From Companilactobacillus bobalius (GTDB lineage: Bacteria > Bacillota > Bacilli > Lactobacillales > Lactobacillaceae): 64,000 nucleotides of DNA. A program made the translations under genes and the position numbers. The DNA is taken from the NCBI RefSeq assembly GCF_009764355.1, contig NZ_LNUA01000009.1, forward strand, positions 42,911 through 106,910, given 5' to 3'. Shown piece by piece: positions 49,876 through 59,699 of the stretch (its first letter is position 1; every line of letters starts with the position of its first letter). Under the pieces are notes generated by a model. It ran no database searches, had not been told where the DNA came from, and saw only the letters and a list, made by a program, of their open reading frames with translations.

Positions 49876-51162
49876 ATGACGACAGTTGTTGTAGTAGGTA
49901 CCCAATGGGGCGACGAAGGTAAAGGTAAGATTACTGATTATTTTAGTGGCGAAGCTAACATTATTGCACGTTACCAAGGTGGAGATAATGCTGGACATAC
50001 CTTGAATATCGATAATCACGTTTACAAGTTAAGATCTGTCCCATCAGGAATTTTGTATCCAGATAAGACTAGTGTTATTGGAAACGGTGTTGTTTTGAAT
50101 CTTGAATCACTACAAGAAGAGTTAGGTCGTCTTCATGATCAAGGTGTAGATACAACTAATTTAAAGATTTCTAACCGTGCACAGTTGATTCTTCCTTATC
50201 ATATTGAATTAGATAAGTTACAAGAAAAAGCTAAAGGTGATTCTAAAGTTGGTACAACTAACCGTGGAATCGGACCTGCTTATACTGATAAAGCTTCACG
50301 TGTTGGTATTAGAATGGCTGATATTCTTGATAAAGACTTGTTTAAGGAATTATTGACAGAAAATCTTAAGCAAAAGAATGAACTATTCACAAAAATTTAT
50401 GGTGTTGAACCAATGAATTTTGACGATATTTTTGAAAAATATTATCAAATTGGTCAACAACTTAAAAATCGTGTTATTGATACATCTGCCTATTTAAATA
50501 AAGAATTAAAGAACGGTCAAAATGTTCTATTCGAAGGTGCACAAGGAATCATGCTTGATATTGATCATGGTACTTACCCTTATGTAACTTCATCAAACCC
50601 AGCTGGTGGTGTAACTACTGGTGCCGGTATCGGTGCTCCTTTGATCGATAATGTTATCGGTGTAGTTAAAGCTTACACATCCCGTGTTGGTGCTGGTCCA
50701 TTCCCAACAGAACAATTGAATGAAGAAGGCGACTTCCTACGTGAAGCTGGTCATGAATATGGAACAGTTACACATCGTCCAAGACGTATCGGTTGGTTAG
50801 ACTTAGTTGTTCTAAAACATTCATGTAATGTATCAGGTGTAACTCATTTGTCATTGAACTGTTTGGATGTTTTAACAGGACTTAAAGAAATTAAGATTTG
50901 TACAGGTTATGATTTGAATGGCAAGATCATTGATGAATATCCTGCTAACTTGAACGTCCTAGCTAAGTGCAAACCAGTTTACAAGACATTCCCAGGCTGG
51001 ACAGAGGACATGACTCAAGCTAAGAGCTTGAAGGAATTACCTCAAGCAGCATTGGATTATCTTGACTTTATCAAAGACCAATTAGGTGTTGAATATGCCA
51101 CCGTTTCAGTTGGTCCTGATAGAGAACAAACAATTGAAGTAAATGATGTTTGGAAAGACTAA
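49876..51162 (+). CDS. purA: Adenylosuccinate synthetase
   Basis: Joins IMP and aspartate with GTP to make adenylosuccinate, the first step to AMP. The 428 residues have the P-loop-like [68 protein letters not shown] and the late RPRRIGWLD. It lies 20 bp after dnaB and is followed by a terminator. Confidence 0.98.
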   Translation: MTTVVVVGTQWGDEGKGKITDYFSGEANIIARYQGGDNAGHTLNIDNHVYKLRSVPSGILYPDKTSVIGNGVVLNLESLQEELGRLHDQGVDTTNLKISNRAQLILPYHIELDKLQEKAKGDSKVGTTNRGIGPAYTDKASRVGIRMADILDKDLFKELLTENLKQKNELFTKIYGVEPMNFDDIFEKYYQIGQQLKNRVIDTSAYLNKELKNGQNVLFEGAQGIMLDIDHGTYPYVTSSNPAGGVTTGAGIGAPLIDNVIGVVKAYTSRVGAGPFPTEQLNEEGDFLREAGHEYGTVTHRPRRIGWLDLVVLKHSCNVSGVTHLSLNCLDVLTGLKEIKICTGYDLNGKIIDEYPANLNVLAKCKPVYKTFPGWTEDMTQAKSLKELPQAALDYLDFIKDQLGVEYATVSVGPDREQTIEVNDVWKD

Positions 51163-51193
51163 AAATATATAAACTAACTAAATTCAACGTAAA

Positions 51194-51225
51194 AACACTG
51201 AGGTGAAAGCCTTAGTGTTTTTTTT
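51194..51225 (+). terminator. purA terminator
   Basis: A 10-base stem (51194-51203 with 51210-51219, one mismatch-type G:T pair), then eight T. Confidence 0.85.
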
Positions 51226-51255
51226 GAGCTTATTTTTTGCAATCATCTTAAAAGG

Positions 51256-51274
51256 TGTTATTATAAATATAACA
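51256..51274. promoter_or_regulatory. Palindrome upstream of the NmrA-like gene
   Basis: TGTTAT-N7-ATAACA, a 6-base dyad in the promoter region 42 bp before the gene. It may be an operator for the Rrf2-type regulator encoded just downstream. Confidence 0.45.
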
Positions 51275-51315
51275 AGTTAATGATAAAGTAACAAATATGA
51301 AAGAAGGATATATTT

Positions 51316-52164
51316 ATGACAACATACGGAGTAACTGGATCAACAGGACATTTTGGACAAAACGCAATCAAGGAGTTGGCAAAATTAGTGCCAGCAGGCA
51401 ATATCATCGCCTTAGCTAGAAATACTCAAAAGGCAGAACAAATTGTTCCTGAAGGTGTAGAAGTTCGCTCAGGCGACTATACAGATGAAAAACAATTGGA
51501 AGAATCATTGAAGGAAATCGATCGTCTACTATTTATTTCATCACAACCAGGTGGACCAGTGGCAAGATTGACTCAACATGAAAATATCGTAAAAGCAGCT
51601 AAGAATGCTGGTGTGGGTTACGTTGCTTATACTAGTTTCCCACACGCTGACGTTTCAGAAGCACCACTTGCTAGTGATCATAAAGCTACAGAGAAATTGA
51701 TTTTGGAAGCCGGAATTGATCATTCATTCTTACGTAACAATTGGTATTTGGAGAATGAAGCAGCAACTATTAAGGCAGCTGTTAGTGGTCAACCATTTGT
51801 TTACGCAGCTGGGGATGGTAAAACTGGTTGGGCTTTAGAATCTGAATATTCTGAAGCTGCCGCTAAAGTTTTAGCTTCAAGTACTACAAAGGATGTTTAT
51901 GAATTTGCTGGAACTAGTCGGACATATCAAGATTTAGCAGATGCTATCAAGGGTGATTTCGATGTAAAGTCCTTAAGTATTTCTGATTTCCAAAAGGCAT
52001 TACAAGATTCAGGGATGGATGAAGGAACAGCTGAAGTTGTAACTTCAATTCAAGATTTGATTCGTCAGGGTAATTTGGATGAAAATAGTGATGATTTACC
52101 AGAAGTTCTAGGTCGAGAATTGACACCTTTGGCAAAAGCATTGGAAATAGTTAGTCAAAAATAA
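51316..52164 (+). CDS. NAD(P)H-binding NmrA/QorB-like oxidoreductase
   Basis: A 282-aa atypical short-chain dehydrogenase. The dinucleotide motif GVTGSTGHFGQNAIKEL lies at the N-terminus, with LARNTQKAEQI where NADP specificity is set, and SSQPGGPVARLTQH and YTSFPHAD downstream. It resembles YtfG/QorB quinone reductases. An Rrf2-family regulator follows 61 bp on, a pairing common for oxidative or quinone-stress reductases. The substrate is not known. Confidence 0.85.
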   Translation: MTTYGVTGSTGHFGQNAIKELAKLVPAGNIIALARNTQKAEQIVPEGVEVRSGDYTDEKQLEESLKEIDRLLFISSQPGGPVARLTQHENIVKAAKNAGVGYVAYTSFPHADVSEAPLASDHKATEKLILEAGIDHSFLRNNWYLENEAATIKAAVSGQPFVYAAGDGKTGWALESEYSEAAAKVLASSTTKDVYEFAGTSRTYQDLADAIKGDFDVKSLSISDFQKALQDSGMDEGTAEVVTSIQDLIRQGNLDENSDDLPEVLGRELTPLAKALEIVSQK

Positions 52165-52225
52165 TTGTCATCTCTTCTTGAAATGTCATACTATACTAAT
52201 GAGTATTTACTAGGAGGAGAATATT

Positions 52226-52672
52226 ATGAAATTTTCAAGTAAGTTAAGTGATGGTGTTCATATCCTAGCCTATGTGGACATTTTACAAGATGGTGATTTA
52301 TCTAGTAATGCTATTGCCAGTAGTATTGAATCTAATCCCAGCCTGGTTAGAAGAATGATGTCACGTTTAAAGAAAGCTGGCTTGTTGATGAGTCAGCCAG
52401 GGAAGGTAGCACCAAAGCTGGGCCGTCCAGCTACGGAAATTAGTCTACTAGACGTTTATCGAGCTATTGAAGATAATCAAAAACTATTACACATTGATGA
52501 AAAAACTAATCCTCAGTGTATTGTTGGCGGGAATATTCAAGAGACCTTAACTGGAATCTATGATCGTATACAAGCTGATGCTGAAGAGAGTATGTCACAA
52601 ATAAGTTTGCAACAGATTATCGACGGGATTTTAGAAAATAATGAAAAAAAGAAACTGTCTAATTCAAACTAA
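52226..52672 (+). CDS. Rrf2-family transcriptional regulator
   Basis: A 148-aa winged-helix protein of the YwnA type. The N-terminus KLSDGVHILAYVDI and SIESNPSLVRRMMSRLKKAGLL form the DNA-binding part; KLGRPATEISLLDVYRAIE is the wing and linker. Only one cysteine (in NPQCIVGG) is present, so an iron-sulphur cluster as in IscR is unlikely. An AGGAGGAG site precedes the ATG. It likely controls the neighbouring reductase. Confidence 0.88.
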   Translation: MKFSSKLSDGVHILAYVDILQDGDLSSNAIASSIESNPSLVRRMMSRLKKAGLLMSQPGKVAPKLGRPATEISLLDVYRAIEDNQKLLHIDEKTNPQCIVGGNIQETLTGIYDRIQADAEESMSQISLQQIIDGILENNEKKKLSNSN

Positions 52673-52701
52673 ATAATCATTATAAAATATAGATAATAAA
52701 T

Positions 52702-52758
52702 AACGGCAACCATTTAGAATGAACGTATGTAATTACGTTTCTAAATGGTTGCCGTTTT
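52702..52758. repeat. 55-bp palindromic repeat, copy 2 (terminator)
   Basis: Arms AACGGCAACCATTTAGAA and TTCTAAATGGTTGCCGTT pair perfectly around a 19-base loop and run into T residues. It shares the arms, loop length and a TGTAAT core with 17743-17798. It ends the Rrf2 transcript and probably the convergent gene at 52788. Confidence 0.8.
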
Positions 52759-52787
52759 TGATTAGTCTGAAATATTTTTCATGAAAA

Positions 52788-53717
52788 CTATTTGTTCTGT
52801 GTATCAGTTGAGATGATGCCTTTCTGAAAATTGATGAAGCGACTGCTGTTACGACTGTAAGTTAACGTATAATAATAGGTGTTATCTTTGCTTAACTGTT
52901 TTAAGTAAACACGGGTGTATCGAGGTATATCAGAAATTTGATAACCGACGATAGCAAAATTGCTAACTCGAGAATTGGCATTACGAGCTAGCTTGAATAG
53001 TCCAGCATTGCTCTTATCAGGATTCAAGCCTAAGTTGATAGAAATCTGATTGAAGTTACCAGGATCATTAGCGTTAGTGGCCGTAAGATTGGAATTGATA
53101 ATGGCTGTTTTGAGACGTTGTGTGAAACTTTTGGCCTGATCAACACCAGCTTTGCCCATATCAATGTCTTCAAGAAGATATTGTGGTGGATATTTATTAG
53201 ATTGGGTATTTAGATATTTGGCAGAGGTAATTGAATCGCCTTTGTGATAAATTCGATAACGATAACTAACAATGGTTTTAGTATCATCGTAACGATTACA
53301 ACTGATGGTTACATATTTTCCATGGGTATCTTTACCAAAATTCAGAATAGTCATATTAGTTATATAGCGATGAGGTTTCTTATTGATTCTTTTTAGCAAA
53401 GCTTTTTCTTGATCATTGGACAAAAACGATAACTCATCTGTACTATGATAGTCATCATTGATAGTACTGAGAATATTTAGAGCTTGTTGTTTATTCTTAG
53501 TCATATCGCCGTCATTTAAAGATATAGCCTTAGGAGCGATATCCTCATCAATATTTTTAGGATTAACGATCAATGAAAATGGGATGGTGATCTGTGCGAT
53601 GCCATCGACTGTCTTGTCTTTGATTTTTCCAAGGTTGAGGGCATAACTTACGACAATCATTACTATCAACACTAGAATAATTATCCATTTAATATATTTT
53701 TTGTTTAATTTTTTCAA
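52788..53717 (-). CDS. Membrane-anchored extracytoplasmic protein, unknown
   Basis: A 309-aa protein with one N-terminal membrane helix (about 10-30) and an extracytoplasmic domain rich in Asn, Lys and Tyr. No family recognised and no lipobox or sortase signal. I choose a TTG start at 53717, because AAAGGGTG lies six bases upstream and covers the GTG at 53726. It diverges from a second unknown membrane protein that precedes a penicillin-binding protein, which suggests an envelope role. Confidence 0.7.
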   Translation of the reverse strand: MKKLNKKYIKWIIILVLIVMIVVSYALNLGKIKDKTVDGIAQITIPFSLIVNPKNIDEDIAPKAISLNDGDMTKNKQQALNILSTINDDYHSTDELSFLSNDQEKALLKRINKKPHRYITNMTILNFGKDTHGKYVTISCNRYDDTKTIVSYRYRIYHKGDSITSAKYLNTQSNKYPPQYLLEDIDMGKAGVDQAKSFTQRLKTAIINSNLTATNANDPGNFNQISINLGLNPDKSNAGLFKLARNANSRVSNFAIVGYQISDIPRYTRVYLKQLSKDNTYYYTLTYSRNSSRFINFQKGIISTDTQNK

Positions 53718-53789
53718 AATATACACCCTTTATTTGCATGATAATTTACTATAATAATAACAAGATGAACTAGATATTTGGGGAAAATG

Positions 53790-55085
53790 ATGAAAGATAA
53801 GAAAGATTTAAAAAGTAAGACGAAATCAGAACATTATTTATTAGTGAGTGCTGGGATTGTCGGTGCGATTACGGCTGCCATCTTTTTCATTATGCTTTCA
53901 CGTGGAGTAGTCAATGCGGTAGTAACTTCCAAGATATCTAGCCAATATCAGGATAAGGAATTGGAAGTATTAAAAACTAACTTGGATTATTCTACATTAA
54001 ACTTTATTGGCAGGGTGATTAAGGTTAGTGATGGGCATGTGATTACACCTAGCAATATTAAAAAGTATCAACAACTTGAAGATTATATTCAAGCTAGAAA
54101 GAATCGTACTAAAGATGTGGCTGCACTTTATGATGGTAAAAATGATTATCGTGATGATGTGACTAGTCAAAAAATTAATGATTTAGACGCTGCACTTTTA
54201 AAAGAAAAGAATCAGGATGTTTATCAAAAACAGCGTAATAAACTAGATACGATTCAGATCTGGTTTGAGCAAACTGAAGATGCTGATAAGTATCTGGATA
54301 AGACTTGGCAGGAATTTAACAATGATAACTCTAGTTTGAGTTTTAAAAAAATCTCAATGGTCAATACGTATTTCAAGTTGATCAAGAATAAGACAATTGA
54401 AAATCGTTGGAATGAGGCTGTCAACAAGATGGATCAGTATTTCTCTAACCATCAAGGTGAGAGTTCCCGTGTTGAAGCAGTTAAACAAGAGCTAGAAGCT
54501 TTGAGAAGTGCTCCTCTGACAGAGAAGTATACACCAGCTAATGTTGATATCGTTTCTAGTTTGAACTTCTCAAGCGGAGCCTCAGATAGTTTAACGCAAG
54601 CAGGAATAACTGGAAAGACGGCTTTGTACTATAACACTAGTACCAATAAGTTAGCTTTGATGACTAAAGTTAATGGTAAGTATGTGGCTGAAAATGGCTA
54701 TATTAATGTTACAAGTTCACAAGTTGGTTCTGGTAAGTATACGATCAAGAAGCTTATTAGTAGTGGTAACTCGGATGCAATAATTACAGATAATACAAAT
54801 AGTAATTATGGACAGTATGTAACCAATGCTAGTGACAGTGACTTGGAAGATTTGGGAATAACTAATCCTGATAATACGACGGCTGATTTCAATTCAGCGA
54901 CACCAGTTTTCTGGTTGAAGAATAATTCTGATTTGAATAAGTCGATTTACTTCACCAATAGTTCTACATTAGGCTTTATTTATGCAGGCAGTTCAAGTTA
55001 TAACGAAGGTATGCAAATTAGTTCGTCAGACTTGTCTAATTTGATGTCACAAATCTCAACTGGAATAACATTCTATGTTAATTAG
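53790..55085 (+). CDS. Membrane-anchored protein of unknown function, linked to PBP
   Basis: A 431-aa protein with a lysine-rich cytoplasmic start, one membrane helix (about 16-38) and a long outer region. Residues about 60-250 are helical and charged; about 255-431 are Ser/Thr/Asn-rich, with strands. The ATG at 53790 lies five bases after GGGGA. It ends 9 bp before a class A PBP gene, so both are one operon and the protein may modulate the synthase. No domain is recognised. Confidence 0.75.
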   Translation: MKDKKDLKSKTKSEHYLLVSAGIVGAITAAIFFIMLSRGVVNAVVTSKISSQYQDKELEVLKTNLDYSTLNFIGRVIKVSDGHVITPSNIKKYQQLEDYIQARKNRTKDVAALYDGKNDYRDDVTSQKINDLDAALLKEKNQDVYQKQRNKLDTIQIWFEQTEDADKYLDKTWQEFNNDNSSLSFKKISMVNTYFKLIKNKTIENRWNEAVNKMDQYFSNHQGESSRVEAVKQELEALRSAPLTEKYTPANVDIVSSLNFSSGASDSLTQAGITGKTALYYNTSTNKLALMTKVNGKYVAENGYINVTSSQVGSGKYTIKKLISSGNSDAIITDNTNSNYGQYVTNASDSDLEDLGITNPDNTTADFNSATPVFWLKNNSDLNKSIYFTNSSTLGFIYAGSSSYNEGMQISSSDLSNLMSQISTGITFYVN

Positions 55086-55094
55086 GGGCTAATT

Positions 55095-57764
55095 ATGCGT
55101 AAAAGAGAAACTGGGTTACGAGAAAGAGTAACTAGAAAAAGACGAAAATGGCCATGGGTCTTACTAACAATTTTATTGTTACTAGTTTTAAGTGTTGGGG
55201 CTTTTTGGCTGAAATATGGTTATGAAATAAGAAATACAATTGCGGATGGATACTCTTATAGTCAAGGATTGAAAGTATCAGATTTTCATCCTAGTAATTC
55301 TACCGTTATATATGATCGTAACGGTAAAGAAATTAAGAAACTATCTCGTTCTAGCTCAAATTACACGCCAATCAAGGATATTAATCCTGATATCAAAAAG
55401 GGGCTAGTCGCAGTTGAAGACCAAAGATTCTACATTCATCACGGTGTCGATATGTATGCCATTATGAGATCTGTTGTCTCGACTTTGTTACATCGACGGA
55501 CAGAAGGTGGATCGACTCTAACACAACAGTTGGTCAAGAACGTTATTCTGCAAGATCAATCGCAGAATTTAAACCGTAAGCTCAAAGAAATGGTTATTGC
55601 CCAACAACTTGAAAAGAAATTTAGTAAGCAACAGATACTAGAGTTCTATATCAATAATGTTTATATGGGACATGGCTCATACGGATTTAGTGCTGCGGCA
55701 GATTATTATTTTTCTGAGAATCAAAAAGATTTATCAATTGATAAATTAGCCTTGCTAGTAGGAATACCGAATAGTCCACTTTATTATGATCCCGTCAGTG
55801 CACCAAAACGTTCATTGAATCGCCGTAATACGATTCTTTACGTCTTCTATCAACGTGGGTTGATTTCAAAACACACCTACGAGACAGCAAGTAAACGACC
55901 ACTCGGTTTGAAGGTCAATAAACGTAAGTATGATAATGATGTTTCAAATAATTATGCTTTGAATTATGCCGTTTATAACGCAACTGAAGAATTGATGAAA
56001 TCCTCTGGCTTCACGATGGAATATGCTTTTAAAGACAATCAGGTTAGAAATGATTACTTTGCTCGTTATAGACAAGAGTTTGAACGTGCACGTGGTAAGT
56101 TACTTGATGGTGGTTATACAATCAATACTACTATTGATATGGATGTCCAGAATAAGATTGAAAGTTTAGTTAATAAGACGTATCAATCCTATACAGGTAG
56201 ATCCGCTAACGGTAAACTAACACCACAAGTTTCAAGCACCGTTATAGATAATAAAACGGGTGACGTTATAGCGGTAGTTGGTGGAAGAACGACTCAAGAT
56301 GATCAGATGAATCGAGCGATAAATGGCTATAGTCAACCTGGATCAACTGCTAAACCATTAGTAGCTTATGCACCTGCTTTTGAACGAGGATATTTGCCAC
56401 AAAGTACAGTCGTCGATTCAGCTGTTGCTAATGTACATAACTGGTACAGTGGCTATACTGGTAAAACCACCGTTCGGCACGCGCTAGAGAACTCTATTAA
56501 TACGGTTGCTTATAAATTGGCACTTCAGGATACAAGTTATTCTTTCTATGATGACTTAACGAAGATGGAATTTGCCCGTTTGCGCCCAGTAGAAGATAAG
56601 AATGCTATTGATGCACTAGGTACTTTTAGTACGACGACAACCGAAATGGCTTCAGCATACAGTTCATTTTCTCGTGGCGGTCAATTTATTCATCCAAGTA
56701 ATCTAACAAGTATTTATGATAATGACAATAATCGTTATATTTATCAAAATACTCATATGAAGAAGGATATTTATACTAAAAATGCCAGTTACATGATGAT
56801 CAATACCATGCAGTCAGTAATTAGTGATGGTCTAGGTAAATCGGCTGCACTAGATAATTACAAGTACACGGCAGGTAAAACTGGTACAAGTGATAATAAT
56901 AAGGATTCATATTTTGTTGGTATGACACCTGATTTTACGATTGCTAATTGGACCGGAAATGATGTGCCATCTACTTCATTGACTAGCAACGAACAGACAT
57001 TGTCGATGCAAGCTTTCAAAGCTGAAGGTGAATATTTGGTTGATCAAATGAAGGAAAAAGAAGAGAATTTTAAGAAACCAAATACAATTACCGTCAGTGG
57101 TAGTAATTTGTCAGTCAATCAGAGTAATGAGAAACCAACCATTCAAGATGTTATTGATACTGATTTTTCTAAATATACTTCAGCTCAAGAACAAAAGAAT
57201 ACTGATCGACTCTATAATCTCGATTATCGAATCATTTATCATCTATCTAAGAAAGAGGAGTATAAGCGAGAAGACAAGGTTCAATCAGCTATCGATAAAT
57301 ATACTGACAATCCAATTACTAAAGAATCTCAATACGATAGTAAGTTGAGTGAATTGCAAAAGATTCGTTATCTGAACGCTAATGTTAAACGTCAATCAGC
57401 AAAGAATGACTTTAATCAGCAGATTCTACAGATGCAAAAGGAATTGAATTTGAGTCAAGCAATGTTCCAGGCTGCTAAGGATAATAGGAAGATTGCTAAG
57501 TATCAATCTGAAAAGGAAGCCATCGAAACACAACGTGAACAAAAGCGTCAGTCGATGGTAGATAAGTTGATGCCACAATACAATTCTCAGTTGCAAAAAG
57601 TTAAGGATGCTTATAAGAACAATGATTCTGATAAGGAAGATCAAAAACAAAAATTGATTGATATTATGAATGAAATCAGAAGTTACGGTGGTAATGTTCC
57701 TGATGTCAAAATTAATGTTAATAGTGATTCTTCTTCGAATAGTAGTTCTAGTTCTTCTGATTAG
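55095..57764 (+). CDS. Class A penicillin-binding protein (PBP1A/2A-like)
   Basis: A bifunctional peptidoglycan synthase, 889 aa. A basic start and a membrane helix (about 20-40) precede the GT51 glycosyltransferase (VAVEDQRFYIHHGVD and GGSTLTQQLVKN). The transpeptidase has Ser417-x-x-Lys420 (GSTAKPL), SIN at 467-469 and KTG at 595-597, all intact. After about 650 comes an unusual charged coiled-coil extension of about 230 residues ending in a Ser-rich tail. It makes glycan strands and crosslinks. It is co-transcribed with the upstream membrane protein. Confidence 0.93.
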   Translation: MRKRETGLRERVTRKRRKWPWVLLTILLLLVLSVGAFWLKYGYEIRNTIADGYSYSQGLKVSDFHPSNSTVIYDRNGKEIKKLSRSSSNYTPIKDINPDIKKGLVAVEDQRFYIHHGVDMYAIMRSVVSTLLHRRTEGGSTLTQQLVKNVILQDQSQNLNRKLKEMVIAQQLEKKFSKQQILEFYINNVYMGHGSYGFSAAADYYFSENQKDLSIDKLALLVGIPNSPLYYDPVSAPKRSLNRRNTILYVFYQRGLISKHTYETASKRPLGLKVNKRKYDNDVSNNYALNYAVYNATEELMKSSGFTMEYAFKDNQVRNDYFARYRQEFERARGKLLDGGYTINTTIDMDVQNKIESLVNKTYQSYTGRSANGKLTPQVSSTVIDNKTGDVIAVVGGRTTQDDQMNRAINGYSQPGSTAKPLVAYAPAFERGYLPQSTVVDSAVANVHNWYSGYTGKTTVRHALENSINTVAYKLALQDTSYSFYDDLTKMEFARLRPVEDKNAIDALGTFSTTTTEMASAYSSFSRGGQFIHPSNLTSIYDNDNNRYIYQNTHMKKDIYTKNASYMMINTMQSVISDGLGKSAALDNYKYTAGKTGTSDNNKDSYFVGMTPDFTIANWTGNDVPSTSLTSNEQTLSMQAFKAEGEYLVDQMKEKEENFKKPNTITVSGSNLSVNQSNEKPTIQDVIDTDFSKYTSAQEQKNTDRLYNLDYRIIYHLSKKEEYKREDKVQSAIDKYTDNPITKESQYDSKLSELQKIRYLNANVKRQSAKNDFNQQILQMQKELNLSQAMFQAAKDNRKIAKYQSEKEAIETQREQKRQSMVDKLMPQYNSQLQKVKDAYKNNDSDKEDQKQKLIDIMNEIRSYGGNVPDVKINVNSDSSSNSSSSSSD

Positions 57765-57784
57765 AATATGATTGGACTCAAATC

Positions 57785-57828
57785 AAAAGGGCGACCCCAT
57801 ATTAAATTGGGAGTCGCCCTTTTTTTAT
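57785..57828 (+). terminator. PBP operon terminator
   Basis: AAAGGGCGACCCC pairs with GGGAGTCGCCCTTT around a 10-base loop, then seven T. Confidence 0.85.
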
Positions 57829-57868
57829 AGCTATAATTCTATTTTTTATAACCATGGTTCTATGCTGA

Positions 57869-57997
57869 ATAGTGGAAACGAGTTTCGCGGGCCAGATTCC
57901 TGTGCTTTGCAGGACTTCACGAACTGCCTGCGTCGCAGTCAATTCGCAAAGTCCTGCAAATGCTCAGAATCTATGCGGGCCTGCTCCACTCTCTAAT
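57869..57997 (-). repeat. 129-bp structured 3'-end repeat, copy B
   Basis: Reverse-complement match of 9025-9153 over equal length. Read on the minus strand it starts ATTAGAGAGTGG, and the TAG of the permease gene at 57993-57995 lies inside the first bases of the repeat. Hairpin arms are kept, with changes on both sides of stems, suggesting a conserved RNA fold. Confidence 0.75.
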
Positions 57998-59432
57998 CAA
58001 CATTTGTTCTTTTAGCGATGGCTGGCAAGATCAATCCTAATAGAATTAATGCTAATGGAGTGATGATGTTCAATGCTAATTGGAACCACCATGATGATGG
58101 ATCTTGGGCCATGTTCATTTTAGGAACCATACCCATGATACATGCGAAGGCTGTTAGGAAGAAGGCCCAAAGTCCAACTCCGAAGCCGACGTATCTATTT
58201 TTAACGAACATATAATCAGATTTATATTTGTCCAATTGTTTAGTTAGCATCATATAAGCTAAGAATACCCATAGATAACGCATAGGCATAACAATTGAGT
58301 TAAGGTTCAACAACCAGTTATATAGATCATTCATACCATTGATACCTAGTGCAGGCACGATGATAAGAATAGAAACTAGAATAGCAGTCATTTTGTAACC
58401 ATTGATAGCAATACCACGTTTATTTTTCTTCAAAAGAGCCTTTGGAATGTACTTCTTATCGGCATCTCCTAGAAGCATACGTAATGGAGCATCAATTGAA
58501 ATGGCTAAAGCTGCTGCACTGGCTAATGTGTTGGTAATCGCAAATGCCCAAACGAACAAATTACCAACGTGGAAACTATTGCCTAAGAATTGGAAGGCTT
58601 GGTAAGCACCGTTGGCCATAAGATCGGCAGGAATGTGGTTAGAATTAACAATCATACCGATTGCAAATGAACCTAGAACGGCTGAAACGGCAACCATAAC
58701 AGCTAAAATGATCATACCTAGTGGGAATTCCCTGGAAGCATTTTTAGTCTTATTAACATAAGGCGAAATCTTCTCAGCACCACCAACGGCGAAGACTAAC
58801 ATCGAAATAGTTGTGAAGTACTGTAAATCGAATTTCGGTATATAAGTGTGAATATCAGTCATGTTAGGTGTAGCAATTTGAACATGAGTGATAAAAGGTG
58901 CACTGACACCAAGGATGATAAACAACATTGACATAGTAAACATAGCAATCCCGGCGATGCTACCGATACTATTCAATGTTGAAGCACCCTTACTGGCGAT
59001 CCAGACGAAAACAAGGAAAATAATCAAACTTAGTCCTTGCACAACAATTGGTGAAGAATCCTTGATAAAAGATCCATTACCTTTGAAAAGCCAACTTAGA
59101 CTGACCATAATAATTTGTGGTTTTTGAGCTAAATAAGGAACATGAACAACCCAATAAGTCCAAGCGGCAAAGTAAGCTAGTTTGTTGTTAGATAGAGTTC
59201 TGATCCAAGAACTAACTCCTCCACCAGCTTCTTGAAACGCTGATCCTAATTGACCCACCATTAAAGTGTATGGGACAAAATAAAGAATCATAATTAAAAT
59301 CCATGACGTTATAACAGCTAAACCTTGATTGGCAAAGTTATTAATAACGTTATTAAGACCCCAGACGGTAGTGAAACCAAGTAGAGCGATATTCCACCAT
59401 CTGAAAGCCTTAGCATTCTTTGCATCTGACAT
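57993..59432 (-). CDS. APC-family amino acid permease, glutamate/GABA antiporter-like
   Basis: A 479-aa transporter with about 12 hydrophobic helices. The start NIALLGFTTVWGLNNVINNFANQGL, the GQLGSAFQEAGGGVSSWI segment and MLVFAVGGAEKISPYVNKTKNASREFP resemble the GadC/YjeM-type amino acid antiporter branch. The ATG at 59432 lies eight bases after AGGAGG, so a TTG at 59438 is unlikely. Its stop is inside the start of the 129-bp repeat. The substrate is inferred only from family. Confidence 0.85.
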   Translation of the reverse strand: MSDAKNAKAFRWWNIALLGFTTVWGLNNVINNFANQGLAVITSWILIMILYFVPYTLMVGQLGSAFQEAGGGVSSWIRTLSNNKLAYFAAWTYWVVHVPYLAQKPQIIMVSLSWLFKGNGSFIKDSSPIVVQGLSLIIFLVFVWIASKGASTLNSIGSIAGIAMFTMSMLFIILGVSAPFITHVQIATPNMTDIHTYIPKFDLQYFTTISMLVFAVGGAEKISPYVNKTKNASREFPLGMIILAVMVAVSAVLGSFAIGMIVNSNHIPADLMANGAYQAFQFLGNSFHVGNLFVWAFAITNTLASAAALAISIDAPLRMLLGDADKKYIPKALLKKNKRGIAINGYKMTAILVSILIIVPALGINGMNDLYNWLLNLNSIVMPMRYLWVFLAYMMLTKQLDKYKSDYMFVKNRYVGFGVGLWAFFLTAFACIMGMVPKMNMAQDPSSWWFQLALNIITPLALILLGLILPAIAKRTNVD

Positions 59433-59552
59433 AATCAAATCCTCCTACAAGAGTGATTATACAGGAAACTTAAAGTAAAAAGGCTAGGAATAATAAGATG
59501 TTTTTTTCGAAATATCCTAGTATTATATTTGTGTAACTTTTTTTTAATAAAA

Positions 59553-59637
59553 TTGACAGACGGTGTCAAAAAATTATAATTTAGGAATACGGCCGTTACA
59601 TATTTCTTTTTGATACATGGAATTAAGACTGTATAAT
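59553..59637 (+). promoter_or_regulatory. Two promoters of the LCP gene
   Basis: P1: TTGACA at 59553-59558 and TATAAT at 59575-59580, spacing 16. P2: TTGATA at 59610-59615 and TATAAT at 59632-59637, spacing 16. A third TATAAT lies at 59654-59659 without a good -35. Strong tandem promoters fit an envelope gene under growth or stress control. Confidence 0.65.
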
Positions 59638-59699
59638 TGTATTCTATCTACTATATAATGAGAGTGAATTTGTAGATAGCAAATTAAACGGAGTTAATT

